Part shown: positions 1 to 9,815 of the stretch, piece after piece | Position numbering within the stretch: position 1 is the first letter of the stretch | Layout: the number at the start of each line of letters is the position of its first letter | NCBI GenBank assembly: GCA_036172665.1 | Contig: CM069870.1 | Span: 60,884,212-60,948,211 of the forward strand | Direction of reading: 5' to 3' | Source: Prosopocoilus inquinatus | Lineage: Eukaryota > Arthropoda > Insecta > Coleoptera > Lucanidae | DNA length: 64,000 nucleotides | Program-made: the position numbers and the translations under genes | The notes under the pieces: model-generated | What the model was told of the DNA's origin: nothing | What the model saw: only the letters and a program-made list of their open reading frames with translations | Databases searched by the model: none

Positions 1-671
1 ATAGCGGAATACTCAGAACAGGGTAAAACTATAATGGGAATGTAGTATTAACCAAGCTTCGAGAAAACAAATATGGAGAAACGCCCAAGAAATATTTCCA
101 ATGTACTATACACCTGTTTAGATTAGACCTTTCAAATTATTATACCGTGAATTTATTTTTACATAATTTTCTAATTTTATTTTTACATAATTTTTTAATT
201 TTATTATTGCTGTTACATACGAATCTGAGAATCCATAGCAACGTTTACAATCTGTAAATGAAACCACTCAAGAAATCAAACTGTTCTTTTTAAAATAGAA
301 CATGAGATGACAGCTGTCATGAATCTGTTCTATTATTAGTGCTTTCAATATACTTGTATTACAAAATAATAGCGACTCTTTCAATTATATTAGATAAGTA
401 TATTCTTGTGTGAAATAAGTAACGTAAGGAAAACAGGAATTCTTTATTTCAGAACAAAGATCGCAACAGGTTTTCAAAAATTTTCGCTGTCATTGCCTGA
501 CAGATGTTCCAAATTAAAACGGACAAGTTTAACGACGACCATCATGCATCGATATTTTTAGAATTTGGAATTAGTTTCTATAGTAACATGAACAGCGATG
601 TTTCATGTTAAAATAAAATCACGGTATATTCCTAAAGCCAGATCTTTCCACTTCCTTAAAAATCTACCAGA
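1..671. other. AT-rich spacer, no gene seen
   Basis: Low-complexity AT-rich DNA. I see no coding exon, RNA gene or element end. It lies just downstream of the 3' tail of the minus-strand LINE that begins at about 672. Confidence 0.5.
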
Positions 672-1777
672 TAATAATAATAATAATAATCCATTTCGAT
701 CCATTTGACCAAGTGCATGGTTTTGGACATAGTCAGAGTTATTAAAAGAAAACATTTAAAATGAAAGGACATTAAAATACACATACAGTAAAAGTAATAC
801 ATACAGGTCATTAAGCAATTACAAAGAAGCATCTTCCAAGAATTCTCCAAATGTGTAATAACATTTTGTAATTAGAAGTATTTTCATTTCTCGCTTAAAC
901 TCGTTATTTTTCAAAGATTTATAAGTATTTAGAATTTTATTGTAAGCTCTTATGGCTAAGTATTTTGGAGATTTTTTTCAAAACAACTAATTTATGATGC
1001 GGAATTTCTAATAAAAATCCATTACGAGTGTTATAACAATGATAATCATTTAATTTTGTCCACCGAGATGCATTTTCGTGGGCATATAAAAGTAAATAAA
1101 AGATAAACGTACATACAACAGTCATTATTTGCCATTTTTTAAATACATAAACCGCAAAGCTCTTTTTTGTAATTTAAAAATTCGTTCGACTTCAGTTCTA
1201 GAACCCCATGCTGTTATGCCGTATGATATTAGTGAGTGGAAACAAGAAAAATAAAATGTTCTTAATATTTGTTGACTGACATATTTTTTTAACTGTTTGA
1301 TTTTATAGCATATATGTGCCAATCTATTACACAAAGCGTCTATATGTCTTGTCCACTTACATTCATTATCTATAACAACGCCTAAGAATTTAACATGGTC
1401 AACTTGTGTAATGCTACCGTTATTATATCGAAGTAATTTTTAATGTAATTTGGATCATTTAATACCGTGAAATTTATATGTACTGTTTTTTGAGCATTTA
1501 AATCGTTTAGTAAGTAGAAATTTTGAATGGACAGTAGACATGAATTTGCCTCTGAAGTAGCTTGTTCACTAGTGGCCGCCTGAATAAATAGTGACGTGTC
1601 ATCTGCAAACATTACTGCATTACTTAGTGAGAAGTCGTTGACGTACAATATATACAAAATTGGCCCTAGAACTGATCCTTGTGGTACTCCACGGTTTAAT
1701 GGTGACATACCAGATTTAGTTTTATTAATCTCAATATAATGTTGCCTTCCCTTTAAATAGCTACTAAACCACTGGTC
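672..1777 (-). pseudogene. LINE A, 3' half: RT palm to 3' tail (degenerate)
   Basis: This is the 3' part of a non-LTR retrotransposon ORF2 on the minus strand. Reading leftward, it contains WFSSYLKGRQ (about 1740-1770), the RT motif GVPQGSVLGP and the catalytic box FADDTSLF (about 1570-1700). A C-terminal LINE region follows, with YGITAWGS and LQKRALRFMYLKN (about 1125-1240), then more coding-like sequence to about 830. The frame changes several times, so it is dead. The 3' end is marked by a short (TTA)n tail, seen as (ATA/AAT)n at 671-692. Its upstream half continues at 3211 beyond a nested + strand LINE. The motifs fit the Jockey/CR1-type superfamily, but I do not assign a clade. Confidence 0.82.
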
Positions 1778-3161
1778 TCAATATGTGCGTTTAGACGAAT
1801 CGATTTCTACTCCTTTGTCGCTTACTCGTGGCGTACCCCAAGGTTCAATTTTAGGCCCTCTACTGTACTCAATTTATACCAGTCACCTAAATGAAGTTTT
1901 AAAAACTTGCAAATACCATATGTACGCAGACGACACGCAACTTTACCATACTTTTAATGCAATAAATGCTGAGCTCAACTGTAACTTAATAAATAACGAT
2001 CTAATGCTTTAATTAGAATTTCCGAAAAACACTGTTTATCTGTCAATCCCGAAATATGTAAAATCATGGTCTTTGGTCCACGTAAACAACGCGATTCCAT
2101 TCAAAATACTCTTAATATGCATACAAATAATTTTACTTTACCTGTCGTTTCCTCAGCTAAAAACCTTTTTTGTTTGACTCTTGGCTGTGATCTAAGATTC
2201 ACTTCGCATGTATCTTGTCTGATAAATCGAGCTTACGGCATCCTTAAAATCTTATACAGCAGCAGAAATTTACTTTCCTGCAATACTCGCAAAACTCTTT
2301 GTGATACGCTGGTTCTCTCGTTGTTCAATTTCTGCGACAACGTTTATGGCCCCTGTTTAGCTGGCAGGGACGTAAAAAGAATTCAAGTTATCCAAAATTC
2401 CTGCCTTAGATTTATCTTTGGGATTAGAAAGGGTCAACATATATCCCACACTCTGAACTGGCTTGGTTGGCTCAATATATCTAACCTATTTAAATTTCAT
2501 CCTATCTGTTTGTATTTTAAAATTTTCCATAAGAAAGCTCCGGAGTATCTTTACAATAAGATTTGATTTCGGACTGATGTGCACAACATTAACGTGCGCA
2601 GCAAAGGCTTACTGACTCCTCCATTTCAGAGAACCACAACTTTCGAGCGGCTCTTTTACTTTTACAATAGCAAAATACTTAAATTCACTCGGCTTAATTT
2701 TTACTCTTTCTCCGATCTCTTATTCCAATTTCAGAACGGCAGTTAGGGAACTGTTGAGGTCGCAGCAATGATAAAAATAAAATAGCAATGGTTTGCGACT
2801 GTGCAAATGAAGAGCGAGGCACACGTATTTGTCACACTTTAATAACGGGCGTTTTCAATTTCCTTTTGAGTGTCATCTTTCCATTCTTCGCCATTACTTA
2901 TTACATACACTTATTTCTTTAACTGTTTTTTTTTTGTTTTTTTTTAGTTAGTACATTTATATTTAGTCTAAGGCTTTAGCTTAGGAAGGGGTAGGTGGCA
3001 GAACAGTTGTTATATGCTTGTATCAACTGAACCTACTGCCTTTTGATCCGCAAATTAAGTAATTTCTTTTAGTTAGATATTGTACACATGAATTCTATGT
3101 TACATTTAATTTTTTCTTTTTTTTTGTATATTTGTACTCTCTTTTGTCGGATCAATAAAAC

Positions 3162-3211
<50 letters not shown>
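1778..3211 (+). pseudogene. LINE B, 5'-truncated, nested inside LINE A
   Basis: A + strand non-LTR retrotransposon fragment begins inside its RT domain. LTRGVPQGSILGPLLYSIY and MYADDTQLYHTF (1785-1960) are the RT palm motifs. After a frame change, 2066-2566 encodes the post-RT region, with LYSSRNLLSCNTRKTLCDTL and IQVIQNSCLRFIFGI. Noncoding 3' UTR runs to AATAAAACTATT and ends in a long (TAT)n tail at 3162-3211. Its insertion splits LINE A between GVRGL (right side, 3211) and WFSSYLKGRQ (left side, 1770), so it is younger than LINE A. The 5' truncation, polymeric 3' tail and clean split are typical of target-primed reverse transcription. Frame changes show that it is inactive. Confidence 0.82.
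3162..3211 (+). repeat. (TAT/ATT)n tract, 3' tail of LINE B
   Basis: About 50 bp of perfect ATT triplets directly follow AATAAAAC at the end of the LINE B 3' UTR and abut the resumed LINE A coding sequence. The position marks it as the LINE's 3' tail, possibly expanded since insertion, and not as an independent microsatellite. Confidence 0.85.
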
Positions 3212-3213
<2 letters not shown>

Positions 3214-4570
3214 AACCTCTGACACCATAAGAATGCAATTTATTAAGTAATTTATCATGATTGACAAGGTCAAATGCTTTACTAAGATCGAGGAATATGC
3301 CTAAACTTGTGTGTCCTTTATCCAAGCTAGAATATAATTGATCTAAAAAATTTAAAATAGCAGGGGTAGTTGATCGTTCTTTGCGGAAACCAAACTGAAT
3401 TGGCTTAAATAGATTATATTTCTCTAGAAAGAATGTTAATCTCACGCTCACAATTTTTTCTATAATTTTTGAAAAACAATTTAACAGGGAAATAGGTCGG
3501 TAATTTTCAAATTAGATATTTTGAACCTTTCTTATGTAAAGGTTTAATTTTTGTAATTTTTAATCCATTTGGAAATATTCCCTGAGAAAAGGAATTGTTT
3601 ATAATCACAGTTAAAGGAGTAACTAGTGCTTTTAAACATTATTTAACTACAAATGGACTAAGTCGTCATGATCTGGAGTGTATTTTATTTTACAACTAGA
3701 GACAGCATCCAAAATATCTTTTTCTATGACCGGACCTAGAAAAAACGAATTTTCATTGAAAGGAGGATGATCTCCAGATACATTATTGGAACAGTTAATT
3801 TGGTTTACAGCATTATTATTTTGAGTTTCGTTTGTATTGGAAATATTATTAAAATAACATTTAAAATAATTAGCTACTGTAAGAGGATCTGATTACTAGG
3901 TCATCGTCAATTTGAAGATGTATAGTTTTCTCTGTTTCAGTTTGTTTATTAGAATTTATGATATTCCACGCAACTTTCGATTTGTTTTTTGAGTGCAGTA
4001 TTAAGTTATTATTATAAAGTTGTTTAGCTTTGAGAATAACCTTTTTGTATATATTTTCGTAATTAGAATAATATTCCTTAAATAATAGATTACCGTTCTT
4101 TTGTAGAAGATATAAGTTTTTTAATGTTCTAGAAGATGTTTTTATACCTGAAGTTATCCATTTCTTCGAGTTCGGTTTTTTATTATTTTTGAATTTCAGT
4201 GGAAAGACTTTGACATATTTATTTAATATTATATTGATAAATTTATCATACTGATCGTTTACGCAAGAGCAGCTCATTACTTCATTCCTTTCAACTTGTA
4301 ATAACATACGCTTATTCCTTAAATTACGATAGGTACAAGTTATATCCTCAGTTTTACTTGACGAACTGTAATATAACTTTATTTCTTGCGCAGGGTGATC
4401 AGATATGCCATTATCAATCACAGTACTCTTTCTCAGTTCAGCAGGGTAAGATGTACAAATGTTATCCAAACAATTATTACCTCGAGTAGGGTTATTGATA
4501 GTTGGTGTGAGATAGAAGCTATTGAAATTCTCTCGATTATGTTCCGAAATTCCCGAGATTTCCCTGACCT
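3212..4570 (-). pseudogene. LINE A, 5' half: endonuclease end to RT fingers (degenerate)
   Basis: This is the upstream half of LINE A on the minus strand. From right to left it contains the end of an apurinic-type endonuclease (NSFYLTPTINNPTRGNN and VIDNGISDH, about 4410-4540, with the SDH motif). The linker between endonuclease and RT follows (3870-4410, ending with the pattern AWNIINSN...IHLQIDDDLV). The RT N-terminus comes last, with [18 protein letters not shown] and [19 protein letters not shown] (3209-3420). It ends at GVRGL, where LINE B has inserted. Short deletions and frame changes lie between the blocks. The 5' part of the endonuclease and any ORF1 are absent to the left of the inverted-repeat sequence at 4571. 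Confidence 0.82.
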
Positions 4571-4733
4571 TAAGCTGCTTCTCCTGCTTTGGAGATTTTA
4601 AGAATTGGATATTTGGGGATTGCTATCATTGGCTTTCGTTGTTCACTTGACGAAAATGTTGAACAAGTGATCAATGAAAACCATTACTAGTAATCGACAA
4701 ATACCCAATCTTCCAAGCAGGAAAAGCAGCTTT
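4571..4733. mobile_element. Fold-back (MITE-like) inverted repeat
   Basis: The ends are inverted copies: TAAGCTGCTTCTCCTGCTTTGG on the left, cut here to TAAGCTGCTTCTCCTGCTTT, and TAAAGCTGCTTTTCCTGCTT on the right (minus strand). Weaker similarity continues through about 75 bp of each arm (GGATATTTGGGGATTGCTA against GGGTATTTGTCGATTACTA). It abuts the LINE A endonuclease region. No transposase is encoded. The family is unknown and no target duplication is clear. Confidence 0.55.
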
Positions 4734-6728
4734 AATATAGACAATTTATAAATCATTAGTCCGAAGCGAGTATAAAAAAACACATGTCCCTTAATTTATT
4801 TATTTATTTATTTATTGTACGAGTATTTGTATTGTTAGTATTTTTGACCTGAGCCAAAAGATTTCTTCCAACGTTTAAACGAAAACATTTGTTGTTTCCA
4901 TATGAAATCTTGAAACATTCGCCCAAACGTTTGACGTACCGTGTAGCAGAGACATTTGTCACACCAATTATAGTCGGGCCGCCGAAGAAACGGAGTAATA
5001 AAACTGCGTGATATACACGTGATTGCTGTTTCTGTGAGCTAAGTACCAACAGATTTACACTAGCCTACAGTGTCGGTCACCCTGCAGAGTAACAACGTGG
5101 TCATATTTCCAGTAGTTCGTATTTTTCCTATTTTTAACAAATTGGCGTTATTATTAATCAGTCTTTCTTAAGACTTAATTTAATATTTGAATTAAATAGT
5201 GGTAAGTGGTAATTTCTGGTGTTTGATATAAATACGGCTTTCCGTTTCGGTGTCACAAGAGCAGCGCGTGGATCACTCCGTTTCTTCGATGGCTCGACTA
5301 TATCGAACTCATTTGACTCGAACGTTCGGTACAAAGTTTGGGCAAACGTTCGACGCATCGTGTAGCGCCAGCTTTACATAAATTTGTAAAGATCTAAAGA
5401 GAATCTTGAAAGAGAAGAAGAAGTTCAATACCTTTTTGTATTTTTGAGTCATTTTCGGTTACAATAGATCTTTATAAACTGTTATGACTGGGAGGTTGAT
5501 GGATTTTTGTTTTTGTTTATTTCATCACTTTAATAAATTACTAAGTCATTTTTCTTTTATGTTAAGAAGTGACATGGAAACTTGAGGACTGGTGGAATTG
5601 CAGAGTGTATTATAATTATAATACCATGAATGGACATTGGTGTATTATGCTGAATGCAGCTCGTTCAGGGTTGACATTGATTGTCTTCGTAACATGCCCG
5701 CCCGCAAACCTACACAATCGACTCCATTGACACAAAGTGACTTACGCAACCCTCGGTATCTCGTAATTAGTTGTTGCAAAATTGGGTGTCCGATCTAGTT
5801 TCTCACGATCGCGGACATACACCGGAGCTGTTGGTTCTTACTTATACTTTATATCAATAAGTAAAAGTCGCGCTCGCGTCTCCATCCGCGTTTCAAACAA
5901 TATTTTCCTCGGTCCGTTACGTAAATAAATTAATCAATTAATTAATGTCCCGCACCGAAACGCGAAACTAATAAATATTCAAGGTTAATTGCGAAGACTC
6001 TAAAACATGCACGTTAAAAACAAATTTAAATATTGCAATGAATCTCCCCTACTCTAAGTCGTCGCGTCGGCCACTTACTAATAACTTCGCCTTCATGACG
6101 TTCCTCTGTGTTTTATTGCCCGCAATGAAAATAATTTTGCACGTTTTGCGCTTACACAAAACTAGTTGTTCTGCGGGGTTCCCATAAAAAAAAAGAAACG
6201 TGTTTACAAAAACTAATTATACTAATTGCGCCTGAGTTTTTAATTTGGCCCAATTAATATGTGCAGCATATCTAGCGTGATTTTGTTTTACATTTAATAC
6301 TTTGTGCTCTAAAAAAAAAGGAACATTGAAAGTTGTCATCTTAAAGTAGTGTCGAGGGTTTCTAAATCTACACTCATCGATTCGTTTAATGAAACTTTAA
6401 TTATTTGCTTTTGCTGTATGTATAAAAAAAAAACAAAACTGACTGAAGATGTAGCAGCTATGGCGCAAAAATTAAATAAACTAAAATTGCGGTTTTCTTT
6501 TTCCAGTTCTTACGTGATAAAACATTGACTTTATAAAGGACGTTCGTTAACCTACTTAATTAGTAAACAAGGTAATTTAAATGTTTTCATTAATGTCAAC
6601 TTCGACAAATAATGTTATGATGTGGTTTTCTGTTCTTGAATTTTCAACTGCTTCGATTTAACAATAAGAACACAAATTTAATATTTTGTGTTGCGTTAAT
6701 AAAAAAAAAAAAATTGAGCAAAGTAGTG
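4734..6728. other. Spacer; 5690-6180 compositionally distinct
   Basis: No supported coding region. Two sites resemble each other (gcccaaacgtttgacgtacc near 4921 and gggcaaacgttcgacgcatc near 5339), which hints at an old unclassified repeat. The stretch 5690-6180 is less AT-rich and non-repetitive, and contains a run of overlapping TAAT-core sites at about 5926-5947. It could be regulatory, but nothing in the sequence proves that. Confidence 0.35.
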
Positions 6729-7317
6729 CGCAAGGTTGGTAGAGCTGGACTGTGTATTAGAAGGTTGCCTTGATCCAGATGATCCAGAGGGGAAGCTTTG
6801 GGTACGTAACTCCTTACGTCACGTCACGTGATAAATACCATTGGGCATATTAATGACGTTTTTGCATTATTTCATCAATAGGCCACATAATTGATTCCAT
6901 TTTTAGTGAATTTTATTAAGCTTTAAGAGACAGATTAAAGCTCACTCTATTTACTTCATTCTGATGGATAGCGCTTCTTCACTTAAGAACTGTCGATATT
7001 CTTTTGTTTCGGAAATTAAAATAACCGCTACATCAGTGTTTGGCGTTTGCGCAGAGCTTGCGGTCGTCTAAAGATTTTAACAATTTCAAGGCAACTGAGA
7101 AATGTTCAGAAAATTCAAGAAATAATGTCGTAATAACCATTTTCGAATAAAGTTGGACAGAAACGGTCAGAAAGAAGTTTCGAGCAAGGTTGGTAGAGCT
7201 GGACTGTGTATTAGAAGGTTGCCTTAAGACAGAGGGGAGGGTAACTCGTTACGTCACGTCACGTGATAAATTCCATTTGGCATATTAATGAGGTTATTGC
7301 ATTATTTGATCAATAGG
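6729..7317. repeat. Pair of ~140-150 bp direct repeats, 454 bp apart
   Basis: Copy 1 (6729-6882) and copy 2 (7183-7317) both start gcaaggttggtagagctgga. Both continue through gtgtattagaaggttgcctt, tacgtcacgtcacgtgataa and gcatattaatga to catcaatagg/gatcaatagg. Copy 2 has a short internal deletion (the gatccagatgatcc segment) and scattered substitutions. Each copy carries TACGTCACGTCACGTGAT, which overlaps CRE-like and CACGTG E-box-like motifs. No coding capacity. It could be a segmental duplication or two copies of an unnamed dispersed repeat. Confidence 0.8.
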
Positions 7318-9153
7318 ACTACAGAATTTTAAATTAGATAGGATTTGCTCCTAATAAGTCCCCCATGCAAGGCGGCCATGCTTGCTGTCAAAACATAATG
7401 AAAGTTTATTAGCAAGAATGTTGACTAAGAAGGAACGTGTTTATTTGATGAAATGTTACGAAATTGGTAATGTCTCCTCCTAAAAATATATGCGATTGAT
7501 CTTTTTCCTGAAAAGTTTCCCGAGACAATGTCACGTAAACCATTCCAATTACAGTACTTCTTTAATCCGAACTAATAATTGTACTGGTTGATTCGAATTT
7601 TCGAAATTTTCGGATTATCGAACAAAAGATAGAAAATAGAAATTTCAATGCAAGCTTGGCTTCCTAGGACAGTGGTACCGTAATGTAGCGGCCGTCATAC
7701 GACCGTAAATGACGTCGTGTAACTTTGAGAAATGACGTCACGTAACATTGGAAAAATTACGTACGTGACGTAAAATAATCAAAAATGAAAACCCACGATC
7801 TGTATTTTTTTTACATATTCCATAATACTCCAACTTTGACATCATTAACTTACACGGAACCTGAAGATTCATCAAAAAAGGATTCCAAACGTCTAAAACA
7901 TACGTTTTCTTACGTGACGGTGACATTTCTAGCAAACCACATGTGCTTAATATGATTAGATTTTTTGTGTAAGGAATGGATATTTGGCTGCATATTTTTG
8001 GAATCCCTTACTTGGTGCACACCGAATTTTTTTTAATAAAGCAGTTCAAACTATAAAAAATGTGTTCGTCTGGAGCTCTTCTAGCTTGGACGCATCTTTC
8101 TCTCTTTCTCTCCCTAATTTCTAAATTGATTAAATTTCTTTATTTTAAATAATTACAAGAGTTCCTTCGAATTTTCTGTTATGAGCATTTAATTTTTGTC
8201 ACGTCATTCACCGCCAATTTATGGCCACTACTTTGTGCAAACGCTATTGTACAACAACAAACAGTATAAATATACAGGGCACACCTTTAAACTAAGGAAG
8301 TTCTAGCAGAATCACTTCAGTGTTCGAATTAAGGAGGCGTTGTTCGGTTTATGGCTTCGAATCTCTGCTGTTCGGATTACTGGAGGTACGGATTAGGGCG
8401 TGTTCGGATTTTACAGAGGTCCTATCGTATGTACTTAGAAAAAATGAAATCGGATCAGTATTGAATGAATGTTCTTACACAGATTTCAAATCAATAATAA
8501 TAATTTTTAATAAAATTCGTCTAAAGAGAAGTGTTACAGTAAAAAAAAATTATAGTGACTCCAAACTTCAGTTTCCACGAATTTTATTCAAAATTTTAAT
8601 TAGTCACTAATCTCATGGATAATCCTCCTATAAAAATATTAAAGTTTTATTCTTTCTATAAATTCAGATATTTCAGTCTTAGACACCGTTTAGTCAAAAA
8701 AACTTAAATGTGTGTGTGTGATTTTTGACGTTGCTTAGAGAGTAAAATTTCTTTAAAGAACACATTTTTTGCCTAAAATTCATAATGAAAACATTACTTT
8801 GATTTCTGCAACATAAAATTAAGGCATTTTGATTTTTTAGGCAGACTATAGTTCAAAATTTAAATTTAAGCATTGTTTCTGAAGTTTCTCGAGAAGCAGA
8901 ACTTTTTATAAAGAATAACTTTTTTGCGTAAAGTTGATAATGAAAAAGTTTTTCCTCTTGTCAAGTCGATCCGTGAACACACAGTACATTAGGAGTATTT
9001 AATTACTGATAGCATAATAATACTGAACATTCTTCTAAGTATGAGTTCTAAATGAAAATATGGAGAAGTAATGGTACCATATGTCCAAATAAATTGTTGA
9101 TAAATACAACACCAAGCCGGTTATCAGTTGATAAATTATCAATCAAATAAATA
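7318..9153. other. Spacer with TGACGTCA-rich patch
   Basis: No supported gene. 7709-7775 carries tightly spaced TGACGT words, one of them a perfect TGACGTCA at 7733-7740. Around 7555-7625 and 8312-8420 there are repeated TTCGGATTA/GTTCGAATTA words that resemble ends of pogo/Tigger-like elements. I could not pair them into an element. Confidence 0.35.
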
Positions 9154-9782
9154 TGTTGCGTAACGGTGGGTGTGGACTGTATTTTGCTGGATTTATGTGA
9201 TTTTTCTTCGATTCCGTTACCAGGATAATGTTGGAATAATAGAACACAAGTCACTTAGCACAATTTAATTAATATAATTAATACTATTTTAAAAACACGG
9301 ATATAATAAATTTGTTTGATTATAAAAATTACGAGCAAAGACACAGTGTCTGAATGATGTACAATTCGTATGTTGTGTAACGTCTACGAACTATTGTATG
9401 AAAAAGGTGTTAAGTTGAAAGGCGTTACAGAATATATACGGTGCCAAAGAGGGGAAGGAATAGGAAATAAGTGGAAATAATACGAAGTGGTTCATAGAAA
9501 ATTAATAAAATAAAAAATTAGGGTGAAGTGGTTGCTTGTGTGGCATTCGGGAATTTCGAGAAAGTTCGGATGTCTATCGGAGAGGAGGACCGTGATTATG
9601 TTGACGGTCGCTTGTTAATGTAATCGTGGAACTTAGGTAAAGATACCTTCCGCGAAAGTGACGAGTGAAAAAACATCTAATCATATATTAGGGTTGAGGA
9701 ATGCAGGGCAAATGCATTCTATGTATTGTACGTGTTTCTACGTTACGTAGAAACCAACAAAATTGTGAGAGCGAACCGAACA
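9154..9782 (-). repeat. 3' LTR of BEL/Pao element
   Basis: It begins TGTTGCGTAACGGTGGGTGT on the + strand and ends GAGAGCGAACCGAACA. In the element's sense it runs from TGTTCGGTTCGC to CGCAACA. It has the same length (629 bp) as the other LTR and appears identical by eye along its whole length. A 21 bp near-perfect palindrome, GTTTCTACGT-T-ACGTAGAAAC, lies at 9734-9754. Confidence 0.97.
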
Positions 9783-9800
9783 TGGCGCCCCTCTTGAAAG
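9783..9800 (-). other. Polypurine tract region of BEL/Pao element
   Basis: On the minus strand the bases next to the 3' LTR read CCTTTCAAGAGGGGCGCCA. The purine run AAGAGGGG is the likely plus-strand primer, a few bases from the LTR edge. The tract is short, and the call rests on position more than on its length. Confidence 0.5.
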
Positions 9801-9815
9801 GATTTTCAATGAATT

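Noticed and set aside
3162..3211. Independent microsatellite locus
   Set aside because: It sits exactly at the 3' end of LINE B and at the junction with LINE A, so it is the LINE tail.
4804..5358. Two short minus-strand open frames near each other
   Set aside because: No recognisable protein family. The two share a degenerate nucleotide repeat rather than a protein pattern.
8320..8610. 96-codon + strand open frame
   Set aside because: No domain, no splice context, and it overlaps GTTCGGATTA-type repeated words. It is likely chance or transposon debris.
9783..9815. Possible envelope gene in the BEL/Pao element
   Set aside because: Only 33 nt separate the pol stop from the 3' LTR, so the element has no env.
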